Assembly (NCBI RefSeq): GCF_900460315.1 | Contig: NZ_UHIO01000001.1 | Location: forward strand, 62,001 to 126,000 | Direction: 5' to 3' | Origin: Veillonella criceti | GTDB lineage: Bacteria > Bacillota > Negativicutes > Veillonellales > Veillonellaceae | Length of the DNA stretch: 64,000 nucleotides | In this document: piece by piece, positions 17,301-25,395 of the stretch | How positions within the stretch are numbered: the first letter of the stretch is position 1 | Layout of the letters: the number at the start of each line of letters is the position of its first letter | Made by a program: the position numbers and the translations under genes | The notes under the pieces: generated by a model | Told to the model about the DNA's origin: nothing | Databases searched by the model: none | What the model saw: the letters and a program-made list of their open reading frames with translations, nothing else

Positions 17301-18306
17301 GGAGAGTCAGCCTGCACAAGTCATGCAGCGAAATGTAAAACGTAGTTTGTGGGTGCTAGGCTTTTTAGCTTTAGCACTCGTGGCTATGGTTGTATCTTTA
17401 GTATTTGGGTCGGCTGATATTACATTGGCTAAGATTTGGCACACTCTATGGAGTTCAGAACTTACAGATACACAGGATATGGTAATTTGGAATATCCGGT
17501 TTCCTCGCAATATTGTAGCGGCCTTGGTGGGGGCCAATTTAGCCGTAGCTGGTGCTATTTTGCAAGCAGTTATGAAAAATCCGTTGGCTGATCCACAGAT
17601 TGTAGGCGTATCCTCCGGGGCGGGGTTAGCTGGGGTTATTATTTTGATTCTCTTTCCAAGTTGGGAATATTTAGTACCGCTTGTAGCCTTTGCTGGGGCC
17701 TTAGCGGCCGCCCTCATGGTCTATGCATTAGCTTGGAAGAATGGCATTCGGCCTACGCGGATTATTTTGGCGGGTGTAGCGGTGGCGGCCTTTCTTGGCT
17801 CTGGCATATCGGCCTTACTTGTATTCTATGGTGATCGCGTACAAGGGGCGCTTTTATGGATGGTAGGGGGCTTATCAGCACGTAGTTGGCCACAAGTATA
17901 TTTATTGGCTCCCTATACATTAATCGGTCTTTTGGTAGCTTTTTTAGGGTCACAGCGGTTAACGATTTTAAGTTTAGGTGATGAAACGGCTAAGGGCTTA
18001 GGCTTGCCCGTGGAACAAACACGGTTTACCATGACGGCGGTAGCTGCCTTTTTGGCAGCTAGTGCTGTAAGTGTAGCTGGCCTTATCGGCTTTGTGGGGC
18101 TGGTGATTCCTCATATTGCGCGTATGATTATTGGTACGGATTATAAGTTTTTATTGCCTGGCTCGGCTTGTTTAGGAGCGGCTGTACTCGTTATGAGTGA
18201 TACCTTAGGACGGGTATTATTTAGTCCTGTAGAAGTGCCTGTTGGCATAATTATGGCCTTCTTTGGAGCCCCATTTTTCTTATATTTGTTGCGGAGGGAT
18301 GCGTAA
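17293..18306 (+). CDS. FecCD/BtuC-type ABC transporter permease
   Basis: 337 residues from ATG 17293 (overlaps cbiC by 8 bp). About nine to ten membrane helices and the family blocks WNIRFPRNIVAALVGANLAV, LQAVMKNPLADPQIVGVSSG and GFVGLVIPHIARMIIG place it with BtuC/FecCD permeases for cobalamin, haem and siderophores. Position at the end of the cbi operon, next to a BtuD-like ATPase and facing a BtuF-like binding protein, points to corrinoid or a related tetrapyrrole/metal substrate. The start is not certain, as ATG 17317 is also possible. Confidence 0.88.
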   Translation: MTKESQPAQVMQRNVKRSLWVLGFLALALVAMVVSLVFGSADITLAKIWHTLWSSELTDTQDMVIWNIRFPRNIVAALVGANLAVAGAILQAVMKNPLADPQIVGVSSGAGLAGVIILILFPSWEYLVPLVAFAGALAAALMVYALAWKNGIRPTRIILAGVAVAAFLGSGISALLVFYGDRVQGALLWMVGGLSARSWPQVYLLAPYTLIGLLVAFLGSQRLTILSLGDETAKGLGLPVEQTRFTMTAVAAFLAASAVSVAGLIGFVGLVIPHIARMIIGTDYKFLLPGSACLGAAVLVMSDTLGRVLFSPVEVPVGIIMAFFGAPFFLYLLRRDA

Positions 18307-19085
18307 TGGAGGCAATTACTGTGCAGAATTTAGCCGTCTCCTTCGAGCAAAAAGATGTGCTGTTAGATATTTCATGGTCTGTTCCTAGCGGGGCTATTAC
18401 CACCTTAATTGGGCCTAATGGTTGTGGGAAAAGTACTTTGCTTAAATGTATTACTGGCAGTGTGAAACCAAAACAAGGCACGATTGCTATGGGTGGTCGT
18501 TTAACGAGCTCTTATTCGGCTCGTGAACTCGCGAAGCGAATGGCGTTTTTACCACAATCGCCAGAAGTACCTAAAGATATGGTCGTAGAAGAACTCATTT
18601 ATTGTGGGCGTTTTCCACACCAAAATTGGTGGCGTAATACAGCTGGTGAGGATCGTAAAGCGGTGGAAGAGGCTATGGCGGTTACGAAGACAACGCATTT
18701 ACGGCAGCAACGTGTATCGTCTTTGTCGGGTGGCGAAAGGCAACGTGTTTGGATTGCTATGGCTTTAGCACAAGATCCTGAAATTTTATTATTAGATGAA
18801 CCAACGACATATTTAGATATTAATCATCAATTTGAAGTTATGGAATTATTGCGTCGCTTAAATCGGGAGCAGGGATTGACAGTTGTCATGGTATTACATG
18901 AGTTAAACCAAGCGGCTCGCTATTCGGATCAAATTGCGGTACTTCATAAAGGCCAATTAGCCGCGGTAGGCACACCAAAGGATGTTATGACAGCTAAGTT
19001 ATTGCAAACTGTGTTTTCAGTGGATGCTAAAATTGAAGAAGGACCTGAAGCCAGCCCATATATTAAAATTGAAGGTTTATTATAA
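18306..19085 (+). CDS. FecE/BtuD-type ABC transporter ATP-binding protein
   Basis: 259 residues with Walker A GPNGCGKST, signature LSGGERQRVWIAMALAQDP, Walker B EILLLDEPTTYLD and the switch histidine in VLHELNQAARYSD. It energises the upstream permease, its start codon overlapping the permease stop by one base. The product is a cytosolic subunit of a BtuCDF/FhuCDB-type importer. Confidence 0.9.
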   Translation: MEAITVQNLAVSFEQKDVLLDISWSVPSGAITTLIGPNGCGKSTLLKCITGSVKPKQGTIAMGGRLTSSYSARELAKRMAFLPQSPEVPKDMVVEELIYCGRFPHQNWWRNTAGEDRKAVEEAMAVTKTTHLRQQRVSSLSGGERQRVWIAMALAQDPEILLLDEPTTYLDINHQFEVMELLRRLNREQGLTVVMVLHELNQAARYSDQIAVLHKGQLAAVGTPKDVMTAKLLQTVFSVDAKIEEGPEASPYIKIEGLL

Positions 19086-19192
19086 TTGAGTGATAAATTT
19101 TTGTGGCTCTACAGTTTATTTGGCTCTTTGTCAAATTTTGGAGCGCTAAAGAGACGTACACATTGTGAGTTCTCTAGGGAACTGGTATTAGA

Positions 19193-19246
19193 AAAGGGAC
19201 TGTAATGGAATGTAGCGGATAGCTGACATTTGATTACAGTCCCTTT
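19193..19246. terminator. Bidirectional hairpin between convergent transporter genes
   Basis: A perfect 14-bp stem (AAAGGGACTGTAAT with ATTACAGTCCCTTT) has a 26-nt loop; short T runs occur on both sides. It ends the cbi/btuCD unit and the minus-strand cbiK-btuF unit. Confidence 0.6.
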
Positions 19247-19260
19247 GTTGTTAATTCTTT

Positions 19261-20211
19261 TTAAAAATCTACTTTAATGCCATAGGCCATATTCACGAGT
19301 TCGGCCATCGCGTCTGGTGTATGAAGACCAGGATTTAGTAAGAACAGATTAGATGGTAAGTAGTAAACTTTACCATTTTTTACAGCTGTTAAATTCTGCC
19401 AAGCTGGATTGCTCGTCATTTCTTTTTCCATTGTTTTAGTAATATCTTCTTTTTTACCCATCGTAGAAATGAAGATAATGTCAGGATCATCAGCGGCTAA
19501 GGTTTCTAAGGAATAAGGAATGGTTTTGGCTGATTTATCAAAATCACCATGTTGTAGTACTACATTAGTCATGCCTAATTCTTTGACCATAGCAGCCGTG
19601 ACGGCTAATTCAGTTTCTGCAGTAACGGCTTTACCAGTAGCTCGTAAAACGGCAACACGGGCTGGCGTTACATTTTTGATGGCAGCTTTTACTTTATCAA
19701 TGTTGGTATTGTACTGGGCGACTACCTCTTTCGCTTTAGTTTCGTGATGTGTTAATTCGCCTAAGAATAGTAATAATGGCACATTATCTTTAATACCATC
19801 ATAGCTTACAAGGATATGAGGTAACTGATTGCTTTGCAGTTGTCCTTCATATTTGCCATGCTGATTGCTAAGTCCAATCACTAAATCTGGTTTTAAACTA
19901 AGAAGCTCTTCCATATTTATATTGGCTGTTTGCCCTAAGGAAGGAAGGGCTTTTAATTTATCAGAGAGGGCATCACTAGAATCAACACGACTGATAGATT
20001 GGCCATCGATAGCATCAAGAAAGTTAAGCAAGGAATTAGCTAAGGTTGCAATGCGCTGGGGGTTAGCTGGCACCGTATAGGTTTGATCCTTATAGGTTAT
20101 GGTGCGTGTTTCACTAGTATGACTAGAGTCTGTTTTGCCACAACCAGCTAAAACGACTAGCGCTAATAATACTATCGTTACTATAGTTAAAATTCGTTTA
20201 AATGGTCTCAT
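19261..20211 (-). CDS. BtuF-like ABC transporter substrate-binding lipoprotein
   Basis: 316 residues. The N-terminus is a lipoprotein signal with lipobox LAGC (Cys at about residue 24). The rest is a cluster A-III periplasmic-binding fold: TYKDQTYTVPANPQRIATL, NMEELLSLKPDLVIGLS, DPDIIFISTMG. Such proteins bind cobalamin, haem or siderophores and deliver them to BtuCD-type importers; the matching permease/ATPase converge on this gene from the other strand. It lies 12 nt after the exported CbiK and so falls under the same cobalamin riboswitch. The ligand is inferred. Confidence 0.87.
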   Translation of the reverse strand: MRPFKRILTIVTIVLLALVVLAGCGKTDSSHTSETRTITYKDQTYTVPANPQRIATLANSLLNFLDAIDGQSISRVDSSDALSDKLKALPSLGQTANINMEELLSLKPDLVIGLSNQHGKYEGQLQSNQLPHILVSYDGIKDNVPLLLFLGELTHHETKAKEVVAQYNTNIDKVKAAIKNVTPARVAVLRATGKAVTAETELAVTAAMVKELGMTNVVLQHGDFDKSAKTIPYSLETLAADDPDIIFISTMGKKEDITKTMEKEMTSNPAWQNLTAVKNGKVYYLPSNLFLLNPGLHTPDAMAELVNMAYGIKVDF

Positions 20212-20223
20212 ACAAGTTCAATC

Positions 20224-21246
20224 CTACTTTACATCGTCTTTTTGAAGGGCTTCCCAAGCTTCTTGGGCATGGGCTGCAAAGAGATCGCGGATTTGTTGGT
20301 TTTCGCCAAGACCGTGGATATAAGTATCTACTTTGAAACCATCAGCTTGAAGAATGGATTTATGAGAATCTGGTTCATCACCAGCCATATCATTGTTAGC
20401 ATGGTCGCCTGCTACCATCATAAATGGCATTAAGGTTACATGATTGATACCTTTTGCTTTTAATTGAGGTACAATATCTTCAAGACTAGGCCATCCTTCT
20501 ACCGTGTAGATATAGGCGTTTTTAAGCCCTGCAGAATCAAGGCGATCTTGGATAACTGCATAGTACGCATTGGATGGATCTGGAGTACCATGAGCCATGA
20601 TAAGTACGGCATCTTTAGGGCCTACTTTAGGGAATTGTGTAGCGACAGCCTGTACAGTTTTGGCAATGTCATCAGTTTGATCTTCTTGCCCCATCCAGTA
20701 CATAAGTGGTGTACCTAATGTCATTTTTTTGAAGTTATGTTTGTACTGATTGTAAACGCCCGTCTTATAATTGTATTCAATACCAGGGATTACATCTAAT
20801 GTTGTGAGCGCTACACGGGTATACCCTTCGGCTTTTAATTGATCAAGAGCTTCTTCAGGGGTTGGGTAAGTGATACCTTCTTTAGCTTTGATGCGATCAA
20901 TAATGATGTGAGAAGTGAACGCAGTGACTACTTTTACACCAGGATGTTGTGCTTTAATTTCATTAACAGCGGCGTCAATAGTTTTTGCACGAGTGTCTTT
21001 AAAAGTAGTACCGAAGCTCATAACTACGATAGCATCTTTATTAGGGGCTTTGGCAAGTTCGGCATTGTCTGTATTGTAGGTGCGAACACCAATTTCAGTA
21101 GCTTCTAATAATGCTGGTGTGGCGGTTTTAACTTCGTCACTTAATTGGTAAGCGGCATTTACTTGTGTGCCAAGGAAACCGAAACCGGTTAGTGCGGCCA
21201 CTGCTAATGTAGTAGCTAAGGTTTTTTTGAAAAATTGTTTACTCAT
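20224..21246 (-). CDS. cbiK: Exported sirohydrochlorin cobaltochelatase (periplasmic CbiK)
   Basis: 340 residues from ATG 21246 (GAGGAG 8 nt upstream; ATG 21255 is too close to it). A Sec signal peptide (KKTLATTLAVAALTGFGFLG, likely cut after VNA) precedes the CbiK fold. The three metal-site residues of the family are present: His in LIMAHGTPDPS, Glu in YTVEGWPS, His in MMVAGDHANND. Cytosolic CbiK inserts cobalt into sirohydrochlorin; exported versions are known in Desulfovibrio, where a link to haem or metal handling has been suggested. It is first in a riboswitch-led unit with a BtuF-like lipoprotein. Confidence 0.9.
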   Translation of the reverse strand: MSKQFFKKTLATTLAVAALTGFGFLGTQVNAAYQLSDEVKTATPALLEATEIGVRTYNTDNAELAKAPNKDAIVVMSFGTTFKDTRAKTIDAAVNEIKAQHPGVKVVTAFTSHIIIDRIKAKEGITYPTPEEALDQLKAEGYTRVALTTLDVIPGIEYNYKTGVYNQYKHNFKKMTLGTPLMYWMGQEDQTDDIAKTVQAVATQFPKVGPKDAVLIMAHGTPDPSNAYYAVIQDRLDSAGLKNAYIYTVEGWPSLEDIVPQLKAKGINHVTLMPFMMVAGDHANNDMAGDEPDSHKSILQADGFKVDTYIHGLGENQQIRDLFAAHAQEAWEALQKDDVK

Positions 21247-21300
21247 TTCATTCACTCCTCGTGATAAAAAATAGAAAAAGAATAATAGATAATAAATACA

Positions 21301-21328
21301 AAAATAACCTCCACTTGTAGGGGAGGTT
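21301..21328 (-). terminator. Terminator of the cobalamin riboswitch
   Basis: On the minus strand AACCTCC pairs with GGAGGTT, followed by ATTTTTG, just upstream of the exported cbiK gene. It is the likely expression platform that stops transcription when cobalamin is bound. Confidence 0.8.
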
Positions 21329-21389
21329 GTAAAGATACACTAGAACATTCAATTAACCTCGCCATCGCTCGTGGGGTATAGGTTATCCA

Positions 21390-21545
21390 ACAAGGCAGGT
21401 CTTCTGGCTCAAGTTCTTCACAGCAATCACCTTCCCAGAATTACTCCAGTGGTATACTGATTGTGCTCCCTCTTACAGCGGCGGGACCGCGGCAGCTTTT
21501 ACTGCTCTTTCCTATTAAGTCATACACCTTGCAGGTTGTATTTAT
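21390..21545 (-). promoter_or_regulatory. Cobalamin (B12) riboswitch
   Basis: The minus-strand leader carries the B12 element landmarks: GCCGCGGTCCCGCCGC, CCACTGG, GGGAAGG, and the conserved B12-box region AGCCAGAAGACCTGCC. A terminator hairpin follows before the exported cbiK. Cobalamin should repress the cbiK-btuF unit. Confidence 0.93.
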
Positions 21546-21554
21546 TTTGATATC

Positions 21555-21583
21555 ATCATAGCAAAATAGATGTCCACTGTCAA
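21555..21583 (-). promoter_or_regulatory. Sigma-A promoter of the cobalamin riboswitch unit
   Basis: On the minus strand a perfect TTGACA (21578-21583) and TATGAT (21555-21560) are 17 bp apart, right upstream of the aptamer. Confidence 0.88.
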
Positions 21584-21858
21584 TGCAATACGGGGTAGGG
21601 TATGAGTATAAGTAGGCTGATTTACAGGGCGAATGAGCAGCGTAGGTGAGGCTGGGCTAGAAGGCATATGACAGGAGGGATTGGCCGCTATATAGTCGTT
21701 GGGATTGCCAACTATGTGGTAATGAGGAATACTAGGTGAGAGATATGATAATTTGTTATTTGTCTATTTGTGAATGCTTTTGACATAGGCAAAGTGAAGA
21801 AAGTTTGGTACTATGAAGAAGTAGGTATTTAAAGTATATAAATAAAGGAGGTCCAAGT

Positions 21859-22176
21859 ATGGATCAATTTATGAATGGTGCAGGGCCTAATGAAGTATCT
21901 AGCTCTGTGTACGAAGTAACATTTACCCCAGTATTAGAACGTCCTGAATATCAAGGGGAACCGATTCACTCTAAACTATTAGCTTTAAAAGAGGCTATGG
22001 GGGAAGAGGACTTTAATGAATATATTAATAGTTTATTACGCATAACGTATAATGGACGACAGTTATGGTTGATTACGAAAAGTGAACGAAAACGAACTTT
22101 GATTGAAGGTAAATATTTGAAACTTATTGCTGAGATTTTTGAAGTAGTTGCACCTAGAGTCTTCTCTCAACCATAA
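21859..22176 (+). CDS. Small protein with a DnaA domain I-like region
   Basis: 105 residues, ATG 21859 with AAAGGAGGT. I do not recognise a named family with certainty. The C-terminal two thirds (DFNEYINSLLRITYNGRQLW, then WLITKSERKRTLIEGKYLK) shows the pattern of the DnaA N-terminal domain: a short helix, a hydrophobic strand pair, then a (F/W)...(L/I)E..Y..LI helix. It has no ATPase or DNA-binding domain. It could be a stand-alone protein-interaction module for replication control, or an unrelated small protein. No signal peptide or membrane segment. Confidence 0.65.
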   Translation: MDQFMNGAGPNEVSSSVYEVTFTPVLERPEYQGEPIHSKLLALKEAMGEEDFNEYINSLLRITYNGRQLWLITKSERKRTLIEGKYLKLIAEIFEVVAPRVFSQP

Positions 22177-22495
22177 TAGGTATCAATTAACTATGTAAAA
22201 TTTTTATTGTGAATTGTATTTTTGGTATACTTACTGAATAAAAATGTATAAAAATTCTCAATTATTTGACTTGATATTTTTATGTTACTATTTTAACTAG
22301 GACCGTAGTTAGTATAGTATGTATGGAAGATATTGATAAAATACTTGTTGAATTATAGAATATATTAAAGTTATGAGATGGTTAAAAACTTCTGTAAATC
22401 GATAAAAATAGAACTAGAACGATAGAATTAGATTTATTAAATGAAAATGATATTAAATAGATAAATTCTCATTGATAGTCATTGATAAAAATAGA
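22177..22495. other. AT-rich intergenic region upstream of the Fur-like box
   Basis: No gene seen. It contains one copy (22463-22475) of a 13-bp direct repeat AAATTCTCATTGA whose second copy (22504-22516) lies in the Fur-like box 41 bp away, and TCATTGATA repeated in close tandem at 22469-22486. These may be extra regulator-binding sites. Confidence 0.5.
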
Positions 22496-22514
22496 AATGA
22501 GAAAAATTCTCATT
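22496..22514. promoter_or_regulatory. Fur-type box
   Basis: AATGAGAAAAATTCTCATT is a 19-bp near-perfect palindrome (8 of 9 bases per arm around a central A). It fits the common Fur-box form AATGAGAATnATTCTCATT. It overlaps the -35 of the promoter for the downstream CbiK-like gene, an arrangement expected for iron-dependent repression. The regulator itself is inferred. Confidence 0.7.
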
Positions 22515-22541
22515 GACTAAATTTTAAATCTAACGTATCAT
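22513..22541 (+). promoter_or_regulatory. Sigma-A promoter of the divergent CbiK paralogue
   Basis: TTGACT (22513-22518) and TATCAT (22536-22541) are 17 bp apart. The predicted 5' untranslated region is about 125 nt. Confidence 0.65.
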
Positions 22542-22674
22542 TATACCAACAAACAAAGTGTGACATGTATTTCGAATATTTTAGATTTTATAAAATATGA
22601 CAGAATTCAGTCTGATTTAGAGTAGTCATCATTTCGATGGTGTATAGGTATTCTTGATATCGGAGGATGTATAA

Positions 22675-23571
22675 ATGAGTACAAAGGGTATTGTTTTAGC
22701 CACATTTGGATCGATTTATGGTGAGGCTGTAGAAAAGTCTGTAGGCATTATGGAAGCCAAAATTAGAAAATCATATCCTGATGCTGTGATTCGTCGAGTT
22801 TTTTTAGCCGATGCATTAATAGAAAAGTGGAATGAAAAGTATGAAGTGCCAGTGCAGTCTTTGGAAGGGGTTTTGGCGGAGTTTAAGGACACAGGAGTAC
22901 GGGATGTCTTTGTATTACCTTTCGCCTTAGTCGCTGATCAGTGTTATCAGAAGATGCGCAAAGCTATTTCTGCTTTTACATATACCTGTGAGCGCCATGC
23001 AATGCGGATTCATGTAGGTAAACCATTACTTAGCTCATTAGGGGTTAAGAATTATGCTGATGATTATGTGGCCACCATTGATGCTATCATGAAACATGTA
23101 AATATTCGGGCACTTAATAAATCCATTTTGTTAATGGCGAATGGACAAAATCAATTGGAATTTAGTGCGTTACAATTAAAATGTTTGTACGGTAATGGTC
23201 AAAATGTGGCAGTATTTACCTCCAATGGTTTTCCTAATTTTAAACAAGCGTTGACGCTCTTAGAACGATTGGATCATAAAGACGTATTAGTCGTTCCACT
23301 GGCATTAATCGGGTCCGAACATTTAATGGATTTTCTCGGTGGTGATCGATCTGACTCAGTGGCTACATTATTAACAGATGAAGGTTATGGCGTTACCATT
23401 TGGAATGAAGGTTTAGGGGAGAATCCGTTTATTCAGGATTTATTCTTAAAGCATTTGGCTCAATCCATTCGTATGATTGAACGCAAACAACAGGCTTACC
23501 AGCAGAATCAAGGTGCTACGCGCGAGGTTGTGCGGGGGGAGTCTGTAAACCGTGAGTCTATGGCAGTGTAA
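22675..23571 (+). CDS. Divergent CbiK-like protein lacking two metal-site residues
   Basis: 298 residues, ATG 22675 after CGGAGG. Overall it follows CbiK: start KGIVLATFGSIYGEAVEKSV, middle PLALIGSEHLMDFLGGDRSD, end WNEGLGENPFIQDLF. Compared with the intact paralogues, the first catalytic histidine is Asn (LLMANGQ against AHGT/GHGG) and the metal-site glutamate is Asn (SNGFP against VEGWP/LECFP); the last histidine remains (SEH). Cobalt chelation as in CbiK is therefore doubtful. No signal peptide. The gene stands behind a Fur-like box, so an iron-linked role (ferrochelatase, dechelatase or metal/tetrapyrrole carrier) is possible but unproven. Confidence 0.8.
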   Translation: MSTKGIVLATFGSIYGEAVEKSVGIMEAKIRKSYPDAVIRRVFLADALIEKWNEKYEVPVQSLEGVLAEFKDTGVRDVFVLPFALVADQCYQKMRKAISAFTYTCERHAMRIHVGKPLLSSLGVKNYADDYVATIDAIMKHVNIRALNKSILLMANGQNQLEFSALQLKCLYGNGQNVAVFTSNGFPNFKQALTLLERLDHKDVLVVPLALIGSEHLMDFLGGDRSDSVATLLTDEGYGVTIWNEGLGENPFIQDLFLKHLAQSIRMIERKQQAYQQNQGATREVVRGESVNRESMAV

Positions 23572-23614
23572 GCGGTTTAAGTCGTATAAGTATTTTATCT
23601 ATTATAAAATAATA

Positions 23615-23645
23615 AAAACGGTCCTCTAGTGAGGGCCGTTTTCGT
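23615..23645 (+). terminator. Intrinsic terminator between two CbiK paralogues
   Basis: AAAACGGTCCTC pairs with GAGGGCCGTTTT (one G-T pair) around a TAGT loop, then a short T run. It separates the Fur-boxed gene from the next cbiK. Confidence 0.75.
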
Positions 23646-23660
23646 CACATAGGAGGGTGT

Positions 23661-24515
23661 ATGAAACAAGCTATTTTAGTAGTAGCCTTTGGCACGACGG
23701 TAGCGTCTGCACGGCAAAACCAAATTAATCCTGTAGTAGAGTTTATTAAAACGAAATACAAGGATTTAGACGTGCGTTTAGCGTTTACATCACGTATTAT
23801 AGTGAAACGTTTACGGGAACGTGGTGAAATGATTGATACTGAGCAGAGCGCTATAGAGGCCCTTATTGAAGAAGGGTATGAATCTATTATTGTACAGCCA
23901 CTGCATCTAATTGGTGGCGAAGAATTTGATAAACTTAAACAAAATATTTTAGCTTATCAAGGGCAAGGCTCTTTGCAACATATTGCCATTGGGCGACCTT
24001 TATTGTATTTCTTAGGACAGGAAGAACGGCCTGATGATTATGAAGCGTTAATTGAAACGTTTATTAAGACATTACCAATTCCCAAAGAAGAAGGCTTAGT
24101 GTTAGTAGGACATGGTGGTATGAGTGTGGGCAATGCATCTTATAGTGCATTGCAACTCAAACTATTGCGCAAAGGGTATCATCATGTACGGATTACTACT
24201 TTAGAATGTTTTCCTGAATTAGATGATGTGATAATTCCTTGGGAATGGTTAGATGGTAAGCGACCAGGGCGCATTCATATCCATCCTTTATTATTGGTGG
24301 CCGGTGATCATGCGTTGCATGACATTTTTGGTGATGATGAGGAGAGTGTGCAGTCAACCATAGAATCAGCAGGCTATGAAGTGGTGCGTCACATGAAAGG
24401 TCTTGGTGAATATCGCGCTATTCAGCAATTGTATTGTGATCACTTATCAGATGCTATAGCTGGCCGATATGAAGGTCGTGTTTCACATCGACCTTCCATT
24501 CCTAATATTAAGTAA
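23661..24515 (+). CDS. cbiK: Sirohydrochlorin cobaltochelatase CbiK (cytosolic)
   Basis: 284 residues, ATG 23661 after AGGAGGG. It starts directly with KQAILVVAFGTTVASARQNQ and has no signal peptide. All three metal-site residues are present: His in LVGHGGMSV, Glu in TLECFPE, His in LLLVAGDHALHD. It inserts cobalt into sirohydrochlorin, the entry to the anaerobic corrin pathway, and precedes cbiL, which acts next. This is the most likely biosynthetic CbiK of the three. Confidence 0.92.
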   Translation: MKQAILVVAFGTTVASARQNQINPVVEFIKTKYKDLDVRLAFTSRIIVKRLRERGEMIDTEQSAIEALIEEGYESIIVQPLHLIGGEEFDKLKQNILAYQGQGSLQHIAIGRPLLYFLGQEERPDDYEALIETFIKTLPIPKEEGLVLVGHGGMSVGNASYSALQLKLLRKGYHHVRITTLECFPELDDVIIPWEWLDGKRPGRIHIHPLLLVAGDHALHDIFGDDEESVQSTIESAGYEVVRHMKGLGEYRAIQQLYCDHLSDAIAGRYEGRVSHRPSIPNIK

Positions 24516-24545
24516 GTCTGAGTTACAAAGGTTGCTTAATTGGTT

Positions 24546-24585
24546 GTGCGTCATGATTTGGCTATGATATAAAATCATGACGCAC
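24546..24585. repeat. Perfect 14-bp inverted repeat upstream of cbiL
   Basis: GTGCGTCATGATTT pairs with AAATCATGACGCAC around 12 nt. No T run follows. It could be a weak terminator, an RNA-stability hairpin or an operator. Confidence 0.55.
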
Positions 24586-24683
24586 ATTAGAATTAATGCT
24601 TGCCCAATGGCAGGCTTACCGCATACAATAGTAAGGTATGTATTTCGTATAAAAAAGTAGATAAACAGATAAGGAGAGTAACC

Positions 24684-25391
24684 ATGAAAGGTAAATTGTA
24701 TGGCATTGGTGTAGGTCCTGGAGATCCAGAATTAATGACTGTGAAAGCAGCTCGTATTGTAGGGGAAGCAGATATTATTATTACCCCTAAGACTGAAAAG
24801 AAGGATGGGTCGGTAGCACTTAATATTGCTAAACCATATATTCAGGATCACACTGAAATTGTGCCAGTAGTATTTCCTATGGTACTTGATGATAATGCGC
24901 AAGCCGCAGGTTGGGAAGAAGCTCGTAAAGTCATTTTAGGTTACTTAGAAGCAGGTAAGAATGTAGTGTTCTTGACATTAGGTGACCCTATGTTCTACAG
25001 CACATATATGTATGTATATCGCTTGATTGAAAATACGGGCTTTGAAATTGAAACAATTCCTGGTGTGACCGCATTCTGTGCTATTGGATCTCATTTAGGC
25101 TATCCGATTGTAGAAAAAGAAGAAGTGCTTGCTATTGTGCCAGCGACAGCGCCTAAAGAAAAGATTGATAAAGTATTAGCTGTAGCTGATGATGCCGTTA
25201 TTATGAAAGTATATCGTAATTTCCATGAAGTACAGGAAACGCTTAAAAAACATGATATGGCTGATGATGCTGTAATGATTAGTCGTGTAGGCCTTGATGG
25301 AGAAGAAGTATATCGTGGCCTTGATAAGTTACCAGCTGATTTAAAATTAAACTATTTATCCACTGTATTGGCTAAGCGTAAGGATCGCTAA
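24684..25391 (+). CDS. cbiL: Cobalt-precorrin-2 C20-methyltransferase CbiL
   Basis: 235 residues from ATG 24684 with AAGGAG upstream; a longer open frame to 24600 lacks a ribosome-binding site. The start GKLYGIGVGPGDPELMTVKA and the blocks FLTLGDPMFYSTYMYV and ETIPGVTAFCAIGSHLGYPI are typical of CbiL/CobI. It methylates C20 of cobalt-precorrin-2. Confidence 0.94.
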   Translation: MKGKLYGIGVGPGDPELMTVKAARIVGEADIIITPKTEKKDGSVALNIAKPYIQDHTEIVPVVFPMVLDDNAQAAGWEEARKVILGYLEAGKNVVFLTLGDPMFYSTYMYVYRLIENTGFEIETIPGVTAFCAIGSHLGYPIVEKEEVLAIVPATAPKEKIDKVLAVADDAVIMKVYRNFHEVQETLKKHDMADDAVMISRVGLDGEEVYRGLDKLPADLKLNYLSTVLAKRKDR

Positions 25392-25395
25392 CACT

